From assembly GCF_031954365.1 (NCBI RefSeq), contig NZ_JAUSVZ010000001.1: DNA of 64,000 nucleotides, one strand, 5' to 3'. Source of the DNA: Brevibacillus aydinogluensis. Its GTDB lineage: Bacteria > Bacillota > Bacilli > Brevibacillales > Brevibacillaceae. Below, piece after piece: positions 32,133 to 40,107 of the stretch. Positions within the stretch are counted from its first letter, which is position 1. Each line of letters opens with the position of its first letter. The notes beneath the pieces are model-generated. The model was not told the DNA's origin and did not search any database. It worked only from the letters and a program-made list of their open reading frames with translations. The position numbers and the translations under genes were made by a program.

Positions 32133-32846
32133 ATGAACCCTGCCGATTTTTTGGCCGGAATCTCGTTTCGCAGGATTCGGCCGACCGACCAACTGCCGGA
32201 GAACATGTATTTTGCCGACGATTTCGCGCTGCAGTCAACCAATACCGTGCTGCCGGCAGACGGATTAAGGTTGACGGAAAACATCCGCAGCGTGTGGGAC
32301 ATTCCCAAAATGTCCACCTTTGCGATCGGAGCCATCCTGAACCGCCTCGTTTCGCAGATGGCTCCCGGACACGCATACGTGAATGTCGGCGTGTGGCACG
32401 GATACACGTTTTTGGCGGGACTGGTCAACCACCCCGACAAAATCTGCATCGGGATTGACAACTTTTCGGCATTCGGCGGACCGCGTGACCGTTTCCACTA
32501 TTACTTTCAACGGCATAAAAGCGGGAACCACAAGTTTTTCGAGATGGATTACGTCGAGTATTTCCAACGCGTGCACAAGGAGCAGATCGGCTGCTACATG
32601 TTTGACGGGCCGCACGACTACCACAACCAGCTGCTGGCGCTTCAGCTAGCCGAACCTTATTTCGCCGATGGCTGCGTCATCCTCGTCGACGATACAAACT
32701 GGGCCGATCCGCGCCGAGCCACCCTCGACTTCATCGCATCCAGGCCCGGTCGTTACCGAATCCTGATGGATGTCCAGACGGCTGGCAACGGTCATCCGAC
32801 ATTCTGGAACGGCTTGATCGTGTTTCAAAAATGGCAGGAATCCTAG
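32133..32846 (+). CDS. Class I SAM-methyltransferase-like protein
   Basis: 237 residues. AYVNVGVWHGYTFLAG takes the place of motif I, ICIGIDNFSAF motif II, and GCYMFDGPHDYHNQL and ILVDDTNWADPR resemble the acidic motifs of Methyltransf_24 proteins. Glycine spacing is partly degenerate, so catalytic ability is uncertain. GGGAGGG lies upstream of the ATG at 32133. Ends the unit just before a strong terminator. Confidence 0.65.
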   Translation: MNPADFLAGISFRRIRPTDQLPENMYFADDFALQSTNTVLPADGLRLTENIRSVWDIPKMSTFAIGAILNRLVSQMAPGHAYVNVGVWHGYTFLAGLVNHPDKICIGIDNFSAFGGPRDRFHYYFQRHKSGNHKFFEMDYVEYFQRVHKEQIGCYMFDGPHDYHNQLLALQLAEPYFADGCVILVDDTNWADPRRATLDFIASRPGRYRILMDVQTAGNGHPTFWNGLIVFQKWQES

Positions 32847-32876
32847 GTTGTGCCCCCGTTGCACAGACGGATAATG

Positions 32877-32922
32877 CAACGCCTCTAAAGGTGGGTTACC
32901 GCTTTAGAGGCGTTGTCGTTTT
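32877..32922 (+). terminator. Intrinsic terminator
   Basis: 13-bp perfect stem CAACGCCTCTAAA/TTTAGAGGCGTTG with a 13-nt loop, followed by TCGTTTTG. Ends the 30064-32846 unit; the convergent mutase gene stops 18 bp beyond. Confidence 0.8.
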
Positions 32923-32939
32923 GATCCGCACAAAGCGGG

Positions 32940-34676
32940 CTATGGGGTCTGAAACAGGTGTCCGACCGCTTGCTTGAGCGTCGCCAGTTTGGTGTCGGCC
33001 TCTTTCAGAGAGTCACCCTTGACGCCGACATACAGCTTGATTTTTGGCTCTGTGCCCGACGGCCGGACGCAGAACCAGGATGCGTCGTCCAGCACGTATT
33101 TGAGCGCATCGGTTTTCGGCAGGGTCAAGAGATCGGTCGTGCCCAGAGCGATATTGCGGCGTTTGCCCGTCAAGTAGTCTTCCACGACAGCCACCTTTTT
33201 TCCGGCGATCTCCGTCAGCGGCCGGCTGCGCAGGCGGGACAGGGTGGATACTATTGCGGCCATGGCGTCTTTGCCCCTGCAGGTGATCGCATGCAGGTCT
33301 TCCCTGTAGTAGCCGTACCTGTCGTACAACTGGAGCAATGCGTCGTACAAGCTTCGCCCTTCAGCCTTGTGGCAGGCGCAGGCGTCGGCGATGAACAAGG
33401 CCGCCTGCACGGCGTCTTTGTCGCGGACGATGTCTGCCATCAGGTAGCCGCAGCTCTCCTCATAGCCAAACTGGAAGGTGTACGCGCCTGTTTTTTCAAA
33501 CTCGCCCAGTTTCTCGCCGATGTATTTGAATCCGGTCAGCGTGTCGACGGTGGCCAGCCCGAAATCAGACGCGATCGCCCGTCCCATCTCTGACGTGACA
33601 ATCGTTTTCAACACGACGCCGTTTGCCGGAAGAGCGCCGCTTCGCTGTTTTTGCGACAACAGGTAATGCAGCAGGAGCGCTCCGGTCTGGTTGCCGGTCA
33701 GCACGACGTAGTCTCCCTGGGGGTGCTTCACGGCCACCCCGAGGCGGTCACCGTCCGGGTCGGTTGCCAGAACCAGGTCGGCCCCGACTGTTTTCGCATA
33801 CTGAATGGCCAGGTCAAACGCGTGATGTTCCTCCGGGTTGGGGGAGGAGACGGTGGAAAAGGAGGGGTCCGGATCGGCCTGCTCCCTCACGACTGTGACG
33901 TGGCGGTAGCCAAAGGCGTCAAGTCCTTTTGTGATCGCTTCGTACGTGGTGCCGTGGAGCGGCGTGAACACGATGCGGACGGGATCGCCTGCCGGTTGGA
34001 CGGCGGGCGGGATGCGGCGGCGGTGCAATTGTTCCAGATACGCCTTAAGCAGCTCGTCGCCAAGCGAACGCAACAAGCCGCTCGCCCGAAGCGACGATTC
34101 GTCCGCCGTCTCAATCCGCAGCTCGTCGCCTGCCTCTTCCATGTGTCTAAGCAGCATGTCGGCAGTCGCCGGCGTAATCTGTCCGCCGTCCGCGCCGTAT
34201 ACCTTGAACCCGTTGTATTCCGGCGGATTGTGGCTCGCCGTGATGACAATGCCGGCAAACGCTCCCAGATGGCGAACGGCAAACGACAGCAGAGGCGTCG
34301 GGCACAAGCGGTCAAACAAATGGACGCGAATGCCGTACCATCCCAGCACGTTGGCCGACTCCACGGCAAACGTCCGGGATTTGTGCCGGCTGTCGTAGGC
34401 GATCGCCACGCCCGCTTCCATCGCTGCTTTCCCGTGTGCGGTCACATAGCGGGCCAGACCCGCCGCCGCTTTGCGCACGGTGTACAGATTGATCCGGTTG
34501 ATCCCGGGACCGAGCTCCCCGCGCATGCCGCCGGTTCCGAATGCGATCGGTCTGGCAAAACAGTCTTCCAGGGTGTGGGGGTCATCCCGCAGGCTGTCCA
34601 ACTGGGCGCGCAGTTCAGGATCAAGGTGGGCGAACGTCATCCAGCGCTGATAGTGGTCCTGCCAATGTTGGGTCAT
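32940..34676 (-). CDS. pgcA: Phosphoglucomutase/phosphomannomutase
   Basis: 578 residues, alpha-D-phosphohexomutase family. The active-site phosphoserine loop TASHNPPEYNG, the metal loop DPDGDRLGVA, the sugar loop EESCGYL and the phosphate loop RPSGTEPKIKLY are all present. It interconverts hexose-6- and 1-phosphates; beside manC it probably supplies mannose-1-phosphate, though glucose-1-phosphate for cell-envelope sugars is equally within the family. Start at ATG 34676; a GTG at 34688 would sit too close to its ribosome site. Confidence 0.9.
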   Translation of the reverse strand: MTQHWQDHYQRWMTFAHLDPELRAQLDSLRDDPHTLEDCFARPIAFGTGGMRGELGPGINRINLYTVRKAAAGLARYVTAHGKAAMEAGVAIAYDSRHKSRTFAVESANVLGWYGIRVHLFDRLCPTPLLSFAVRHLGAFAGIVITASHNPPEYNGFKVYGADGGQITPATADMLLRHMEEAGDELRIETADESSLRASGLLRSLGDELLKAYLEQLHRRRIPPAVQPAGDPVRIVFTPLHGTTYEAITKGLDAFGYRHVTVVREQADPDPSFSTVSSPNPEEHHAFDLAIQYAKTVGADLVLATDPDGDRLGVAVKHPQGDYVVLTGNQTGALLLHYLLSQKQRSGALPANGVVLKTIVTSEMGRAIASDFGLATVDTLTGFKYIGEKLGEFEKTGAYTFQFGYEESCGYLMADIVRDKDAVQAALFIADACACHKAEGRSLYDALLQLYDRYGYYREDLHAITCRGKDAMAAIVSTLSRLRSRPLTEIAGKKVAVVEDYLTGKRRNIALGTTDLLTLPKTDALKYVLDDASWFCVRPSGTEPKIKLYVGVKGDSLKEADTKLATLKQAVGHLFQTP

Positions 34677-34788
34677 CGTTGTTTTCACTCCCGCTTGATA
34701 GTACCAGTTGTTGTTAGGGTATTACCGGGTGTCGGTCCTGGTGAACGATGCAGTCAAAGGAAAACCGGAACCGGCCTTGCCCCGGCGC

Positions 34789-34797
34789 CATATATTG
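34789..34797 (+). promoter_or_regulatory. Possible sigma-K-like -10 (CATATATTG)
   Basis: Near match to CATANNNTA (last two bases differ) with AC 17 nt upstream. It lies 38 nt before the TTG chosen for the GT4 gene and would exclude the earlier ATG at 34805. Confidence 0.25.
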
Positions 34798-34834
34798 AGG
34801 AAGAATGTCATTTTGGCAGTCCGGGGGTGAGCCG

Positions 34835-35938
34835 TTGAACGAGCGAATCAGGGTCAACTGGGTCGGGCCGCAATTTGCCGGCCACAGCATCGCTGTTGTC
34901 AACCGGAATCTCTGCAGGCAACTGGAGCGAGATCCTCGCCTTCTCCTGAGAATGGAAGTGCCGCCGGACGAAATCGTACGGGTGCCGTCCAGCCGCGCCG
35001 CTTCGTTTGTACCATTTTCCGATGCAGACGCTGCGGTTGTCCACGAGTGGACGCCCAGGTGGGTGAAGCCGGCCGGGAAGCGCCGGATCTGCATGCAGGC
35101 CTGGGAGTACGGAGCCATTCCGCGCGACTGGTTCATCCCGTTACAGGAAGACGTCGATGAAATTTGGGTGTACAGCACCTACAACAAGGAATGCTACGTG
35201 CGCTGCGGCATTCCGGAAGAAAAAATCCAGGTGATTCCGCTGGGCGTCGACGAAACGGTCTTCCGCCCGGAGGCTGCGCCGCTCCGCGTGGGGACGGCAA
35301 GTTTTTGCTTTTTGTTCGTCGGCGGCACCATCACTCGCAAGGGGATCGACCTCTTGCTAGAGGCATATGTGGACGAATTTACGGCGGATGACGATGTATG
35401 TCTGGTGATCAAGGACAACGGGGCAGGCAGCTTTTACAAAGGACAGACGTTTCACGAAGCAATCCGTCAAGCAGCTTCCCGGCCGCGCAGCCCGCGCATT
35501 GTCTATCTGGACCGGCACCTCTCCGATGAGGAAATGGCGGGTTTGTATGCGGGATGCGACTGCCTGGTTCACCCGTACAGGGGAGAGGGATTTGGGCTGC
35601 CGCTTGCGGAGGCGATGGCATGCGGCCTTCCCGTCATCGCGCCGGACCAGGGCCCCAGCCGCGATCTTTGTGACGGGCGGACGGCTTTTTTGCTCCCGGC
35701 CAGGGAGGTTGAGCTCCCCGCGCAGGGTACAGGTCTTCCGGAGACGGTGGCGCCGCCCTGGTGGCTGTCCGTCGACAAGCACGTCCTGCAAAAAACCATG
35801 CGCGCGGCCAGCGAAAACCGCTTGCTCGTCAAGCAAATGGGGCGCGCGGCCAGCGAGCGGGTGCGATCCGCCTTTACGTGGAAACACAGCGCAAAGGCCG
35901 TCCTCCGCAGACTGCAATCACTTGTGGAAAAGGAGTAG
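34835..35938 (+). CDS. Glycosyltransferase family 4
   Basis: 367 residues, GT-B fold. N-terminal VNWVGPQFAGHSIAVVN, a linker WEYGAIPRDW, and the donor-binding C-terminal half with FLFVGGTITRKGIDLLLEA and EGFGLPLAEAMACGLPVIAP (the E-x7-E motif). Donor likely a nucleotide sugar such as GDP-mannose or GDP-fucose, since gmd follows. TTG start after CGGGGGTGAG; ATG at 34805 is an alternative. The next gene begins 7 nt after the stop. Confidence 0.88.
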   Translation: MNERIRVNWVGPQFAGHSIAVVNRNLCRQLERDPRLLLRMEVPPDEIVRVPSSRAASFVPFSDADAAVVHEWTPRWVKPAGKRRICMQAWEYGAIPRDWFIPLQEDVDEIWVYSTYNKECYVRCGIPEEKIQVIPLGVDETVFRPEAAPLRVGTASFCFLFVGGTITRKGIDLLLEAYVDEFTADDDVCLVIKDNGAGSFYKGQTFHEAIRQAASRPRSPRIVYLDRHLSDEEMAGLYAGCDCLVHPYRGEGFGLPLAEAMACGLPVIAPDQGPSRDLCDGRTAFLLPAREVELPAQGTGLPETVAPPWWLSVDKHVLQKTMRAASENRLLVKQMGRAASERVRSAFTWKHSAKAVLRRLQSLVEKE

Positions 35939-35945
35939 CGAGACC

Positions 35946-36917
35946 GTGACGAAAACAGCCTTCATCACAGGCATCACCGGCCAGGATGGGGCTTATCTGG
36001 CCAAGTTTCTGCTGGAAAAAGGATATCGGGTGGCTGGATTGCTTCCGCGGCGAAGCACCAGCAACCTGTGGAGACTGGAATACCTGAACATCGCGGACGA
36101 GGTGGAATACAGGGACGGAGACGTGTTGGATCTCTCGTCGCTGATCCGGGCTGTCAAGGCGGTCAAACCGGATGAGGTATACCACCTGGCGGCACAGAGC
36201 TTTGTCGGCTCCTCTTGGGAGCAGCCCATCTTGACCGCCGAGGTGACCGGTATGGGTGTGCTGCACATGCTGGAAGCCATTCGCGAGGTGGACCCGGGGA
36301 TCAAAATGTATCAGGCGTCGTCCAGCGAACTGTACGGGCTGATCCAGGAACCGATGCAGTCGGAGCAAACCCCGTTCTACCCGCGCAGCCCGTATGCGGT
36401 TTCGAAGCTGTTTGGGTACTGGATGACGAAAAACTACAGGGAGAGCTTTGGCATGTTTGCCAGCAACGGCATCCTGTTTAACCACGAGTCGCCGCTGAGA
36501 GGGCTTGAATTCGTTACGCGGAAGGTGACCTACACCGTTGCGCAAATCGTGGCCGGCCGGAAAAAGGAACTTCGGCTGGGAAACATTCACGCCAAGCGGG
36601 ATTGGGGGTTTGCGGGTGATTACGTGGAAGCGATGTGGCTGATGCTGCAGCAGGAAAAACCGGACGATTATGTGATCGCCACGGGAACCACCACGACGGT
36701 AGAGGAAATGTGCAAGATCGCCTTTGACTACGTGGGGCTGAATTATCAGGATTACCTCGTGATCGATCCGCAGTTGTTCCGTCCGGCGGAGGTGGACGTT
36801 CTGCTGGGGAATCCCGCCAAAGCGAAACGGGAGCTGGGCTGGATGCCCAAGACGGGATTGCAGGAACTGATTCACATGATGGTGGAGGCCGATCTGCAGA
36901 GAGTCAAACAGGCGTAG
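35946..36917 (+). CDS. gmd: GDP-mannose 4,6-dehydratase
   Basis: 323-residue short-chain dehydrogenase. GITGQDGAYLAKFLLEKGY is the classic GMD cofactor motif, QASSSELYG, YAVSK (YxxxK) and NHESPLRG are family hallmarks. It converts GDP-mannose to GDP-4-keto-6-deoxymannose in the cytosol, the precursor for the fcl-like enzyme at 24730. GTG start with AAAGGAG 10 nt upstream, inside the end of the GT4 gene. Confidence 0.95.
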   Translation: MTKTAFITGITGQDGAYLAKFLLEKGYRVAGLLPRRSTSNLWRLEYLNIADEVEYRDGDVLDLSSLIRAVKAVKPDEVYHLAAQSFVGSSWEQPILTAEVTGMGVLHMLEAIREVDPGIKMYQASSSELYGLIQEPMQSEQTPFYPRSPYAVSKLFGYWMTKNYRESFGMFASNGILFNHESPLRGLEFVTRKVTYTVAQIVAGRKKELRLGNIHAKRDWGFAGDYVEAMWLMLQQEKPDDYVIATGTTTTVEEMCKIAFDYVGLNYQDYLVIDPQLFRPAEVDVLLGNPAKAKRELGWMPKTGLQELIHMMVEADLQRVKQA

Positions 36918-36992
36918 GGGATTGATTGAGGGATAAAGGGAGCATCAAGCAGCAGGCAAAAAACGTGAATCAGCGCATCGGCATGTGCCGGG

Positions 36993-37020
36993 AAACAGTC
37001 TTGCCAAAGGCTGTTTTTTT
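36993..37020 (+). terminator. Intrinsic terminator after gmd
   Basis: About 10-bp stem AAACAGTCTT/AAGGCTGTTT (one G-T pair), loop GCCA, then a run of T. Confidence 0.75.
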
Positions 37021-37086
37021 TCGTTCCGGTTTCAAAACAATGGGGTGTCCGACTCAGAGGTGTTCACCTGATTGTGCTCGAGCATG

Positions 37087-37116
37087 ACCTGTTAAAACTT
37101 TAGGACAACCTGTTAA
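37087..37116 (+). promoter_or_regulatory. Candidate upstream activator sites
   Basis: Two direct copies of ACCTGTTAA at 37087-37095 and 37108-37116, 21 bp apart (two helical turns), about 100 bp upstream of a sigma-54 promoter. A weaker inverted copy (TTAAGAGGA) lies at 37119-37127. They are plausible binding sites for the activator encoded at 40108. Confidence 0.45.
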
Positions 37117-37216
37117 GGTTAAGAGGACATCCTAAAAAACATCAAACAATGAGCGCAGTCGCGCAAACAGCAATAATGTATGGAATTTTTCCAATCTTCT
37201 TTACGTATTCGTTATG

Positions 37217-37232
37217 TGGCATGAAAGTTGCT
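37217..37232 (+). promoter_or_regulatory. Sigma-54 (SigL) promoter
   Basis: TGGCAT, five bases, TTGCT: the -24 GG and -12 GC are exactly spaced. Located 57 bp before the asparaginase gene; a GAFTGA-type activator is encoded three genes downstream. The 36918-37288 gap otherwise holds only the terminator and the activator sites. Confidence 0.85.
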
Positions 37233-37288
37233 TCTATCTCATGTCGAAGAGTCATATTCTAACACTTCAACACAAAAGGAGACAAATC

Positions 37289-38314
37289 ATGAACGTAGTA
37301 GCCAAGGTATACCGAGGGGAAATCGTGGAAAGCTCTCACCTCGGCCATGTAGCTGTCGTCGATGCACAAGGAACCCTGTTGTACTGGTACGGCGATCCTC
37401 ACCGTCTCACGTTTGCCCGTTCCAGCATGAAGCCGATCCAGGCGATCCCGGTGGTGGAGACGGGAGCGGCGGACCGATTCGGGCTGGAGCCAGCCGATCT
37501 GTCGCTGTGCTGCGCGTCGCACAGCGGGGAGCTCCGCCACCGCGAACGGGCGCTGGCAATGCTGGTCCGCTGCGGACATACGGAAGCAGCGCTCCAATGC
37601 GGAGCCCACGTGCCGCGGGACGAGGAGAGCTACAAGCAGCTGCTTCGGGAGGACAAGCCGCTGACGCCGGTTTACAGCAACTGCTCTGGCAAGCACGCCG
37701 GGATGATTGCCACCGCCGTTCATTTGGGCGAAGATGTGGCCACCTACCATCACCCGGATCATCCGGTCCAGCAGCGCATCCTCGATGCGGTCAGCGACCT
37801 GACCAGCTATCCGCGAGAGAAGATTGCGCTGGCTGTGGACGGCTGCGGCGTGCCGGTCCACTGTCTGCCGCTGTCCCATTGCGCCTGGGCGTACGCGAAG
37901 CTGGCCAAACCGGACGTAATTGCCGCCCCGCAGCGGCGGCAGGCAGTCCGCCGCATCACTGATGCGATGACTGCCCATCCGGAGATGGTCGGCGGCAATC
38001 ACCGCTACTGCACCGATCTGATGCGCGCGTTTCGCGGCCGCGTCATCGGCAAGGCGGGGGCGGAAGCGGTTTACTGCCTGGGGGACCGGCAGACCGGGCT
38101 GGGCATCGCAGTCAAGATCGAAGACGGAGGAGCACGCGCCCTTTACGCCGTCGTAAACGAAGTCCTGCGGCAGTTGGGGATCGGGACGGACGGCCCGTTG
38201 GAGGAATTGGCGGCGTACACGGAGCCGGCCGTGACCACCATGAGTGGGGTGGCTGTCGGGCGCATCGCAACCAGATTTGCGCTAAACCGAGACAGCATCG
38301 ACTTGCGCGCGTAA
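37289..38314 (+). CDS. L-asparaginase II family protein (COG4448)
   Basis: 341 residues. RSSMKP gives the catalytic S-x-x-K-P-type motif of the thermolabile asparaginase II family, with CCASHSGE and CSGKHAGM as other conserved blocks. Related to Rhizobium etli AnsA; distinct from the EcAII type. AAAGGAGACAAATC precedes the ATG. Being first behind the sigma-54 promoter, it likely supplies nitrogen from asparagine or beta-aspartyl compounds freed from imported peptides. Confidence 0.85.
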   Translation: MNVVAKVYRGEIVESSHLGHVAVVDAQGTLLYWYGDPHRLTFARSSMKPIQAIPVVETGAADRFGLEPADLSLCCASHSGELRHRERALAMLVRCGHTEAALQCGAHVPRDEESYKQLLREDKPLTPVYSNCSGKHAGMIATAVHLGEDVATYHHPDHPVQQRILDAVSDLTSYPREKIALAVDGCGVPVHCLPLSHCAWAYAKLAKPDVIAAPQRRQAVRRITDAMTAHPEMVGGNHRYCTDLMRAFRGRVIGKAGAEAVYCLGDRQTGLGIAVKIEDGGARALYAVVNEVLRQLGIGTDGPLEELAAYTEPAVTTMSGVAVGRIATRFALNRDSIDLRA

Positions 38315-38385
38315 TAGCGGATGGCCGCCTGGCCGCACCTGCGGTTTGATCCATACAATTTACCGCGAAAAGGGGGAATGTTCCG

Positions 38386-40041
38386 ATGAAGTTGCGCAAA
38401 GGATGGAAAGTCTTGAGCACGTCCGCCCTCTTGCTGGCACTGATGGTCACCGGCTGCAACCAATCGGCTGCACCGAATCAGCCAGGCAAAGGGCAGACGG
38501 CGGAAGCGGGTGGAGAGGCAGACACAACAGCCAAACTCCGTCTCAATCTGCGGACGGAGCCGCCGTCGCTCGATCCGCCAAAGGGCTTCGACAGCGTCTC
38601 CAATGAAGTGCTGAATGCAATCATGGAAGGGCTCGTCCGACTGGACAAGGATCACAAGCCGCAGCCGGCCATGGCGGAGCAGTGGACGATCAGCGATGAT
38701 GGAAAAACGTACACGTTTACGCTGCGCGACAGTAAGTGGTCAAACGGGGACCCGGTGACAGCTCACGACTTCGAGTACGCATGGAAACGTATCGTCGATC
38801 CCCAAAACGCTTTCCCGTCCGCTTTCCTTGCCTATTTTATTGAGGGAGCCGAGAAGTTCAACAAGGGAGAGGGAAGCGCAGACGACGTAAAAGTGAAAGC
38901 GCTCGACGACAGGACGTTGGAAGTGAAGCTAACAGCGCCGACCGGCTTTTTCCTCAACATCATCACGCAGCCGACGTTCTTCCCGGTTCACAAAAAGTCG
39001 GTGGAAAGCAATCCGAACTTCGCTGCCGAAGCGTCCACACTCATTACCAACGGACCGTTCAAACTGACGGAGTGGGTGCATGACCAGACGGTGAAAGTGG
39101 AAAAGAACGAAGGCTACTGGGACAAGGATTCGGTCAAGATTGCCGGCATCGACTGGGTGATGGTAAACGACGAAAATACCCAGTACCAAATGTACAAAAC
39201 CGGACAGCTTGACATGGTCCAATCTGTGCCCAACGACTTGAAAAAGCGGTTGATCGATTCAGGGGAAGCCAAAGTGATGTCGGAAGCATCCGTCTACTAC
39301 TACCGGATGAACACGTCCATGCCGCCGTTTACGAACAAGAATATCCGCAAGGCGTTTGCTCTGGCGATTGACCGGAAGGCGTTAATCGAAAACGTCACGC
39401 AGGGCAACGAACTCCCTGCTTTGGCTCACGTGCCAACCGGCTTGCTGGAACCGGACGGACGCGACTTTCGTGAAGTGGGAGGGGACTATTTTAAGGACAA
39501 TGATGTCGAACAGGCAAAAGCGCTGCTGAAAAAAGGCATGGAAGAGGAAGGCTGGACGACCCTGCCGCCCGTTACCATGACCTACAACACCAGTGACGCG
39601 CACAAGGCGATAGCCCAAGTGCTGCAGGAGATGTACAAGAAAAACCTCGGTGTTGACGTGAAACTGGAAAACAAGGAATGGAACGTGTTTTTGGCGGAGC
39701 AGCGCGCACGCAAGCTTCAGTTCTCCCGTTCCACCATTCCGGCTGACTATGCTGATCCCTACAACTTTCTGGAACTCTATACCACCGATCATCCCGGCAA
39801 CCGCATCAACTACAGCAATAAGGAATACGACGCACTTGTGCAGAAGATCCGCAGCACGGCTGACGAAACCGAGCGCTTCAAGCTGATGCACGAAGCGGAG
39901 AAGATCTTCATGGAGGACATGCCGATTGTGCCCATCTATTTCAGAACGGTGGCGTACATGGAACAGCCGAACGTGAATGGGATCGTTCGCCATGCTGTTG
40001 GCACGATTGATTACAAGTGGGCGGTGATTTTAAAGAAATAA
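38386..40041 (+). CDS. oppA: Oligopeptide ABC transporter substrate-binding lipoprotein
   Basis: 551 residues with an N-terminal signal peptide and lipobox VTGC (Cys near residue 24). SBP family 5 (DppA/OppA) features include LRTEPPSLDP, LVRLDKDHKPQPAMAEQW and NGPFKLTEW. It anchors outside the membrane and delivers peptides to OppBC. AAGGGGGAATGTTCCG precedes the ATG. Followed by a strong hairpin that may raise its transcript level over the distal genes. Confidence 0.92.
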   Translation: MKLRKGWKVLSTSALLLALMVTGCNQSAAPNQPGKGQTAEAGGEADTTAKLRLNLRTEPPSLDPPKGFDSVSNEVLNAIMEGLVRLDKDHKPQPAMAEQWTISDDGKTYTFTLRDSKWSNGDPVTAHDFEYAWKRIVDPQNAFPSAFLAYFIEGAEKFNKGEGSADDVKVKALDDRTLEVKLTAPTGFFLNIITQPTFFPVHKKSVESNPNFAAEASTLITNGPFKLTEWVHDQTVKVEKNEGYWDKDSVKIAGIDWVMVNDENTQYQMYKTGQLDMVQSVPNDLKKRLIDSGEAKVMSEASVYYYRMNTSMPPFTNKNIRKAFALAIDRKALIENVTQGNELPALAHVPTGLLEPDGRDFREVGGDYFKDNDVEQAKALLKKGMEEEGWTTLPPVTMTYNTSDAHKAIAQVLQEMYKKNLGVDVKLENKEWNVFLAEQRARKLQFSRSTIPADYADPYNFLELYTTDHPGNRINYSNKEYDALVQKIRSTADETERFKLMHEAEKIFMEDMPIVPIYFRTVAYMEQPNVNGIVRHAVGTIDYKWAVILKK

Positions 40042-40046
40042 TACAA

Positions 40047-40083
40047 TGAAGACAAGGGCTGAAGCTGCGCGCCCTTGTCTTCA
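40047..40083 (+). terminator. Intercistronic hairpin after oppA
   Basis: Perfect 13-bp stem TGAAGACAAGGGC/GCCCTTGTCTTCA, 11-nt loop, then CTTTAC without a real U-tract. More likely a stabilising or partial terminator than a full stop. Confidence 0.6.
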
Positions 40084-40107
40084 CTTTACAGCATGGAGCG
40101 GGTTGTG

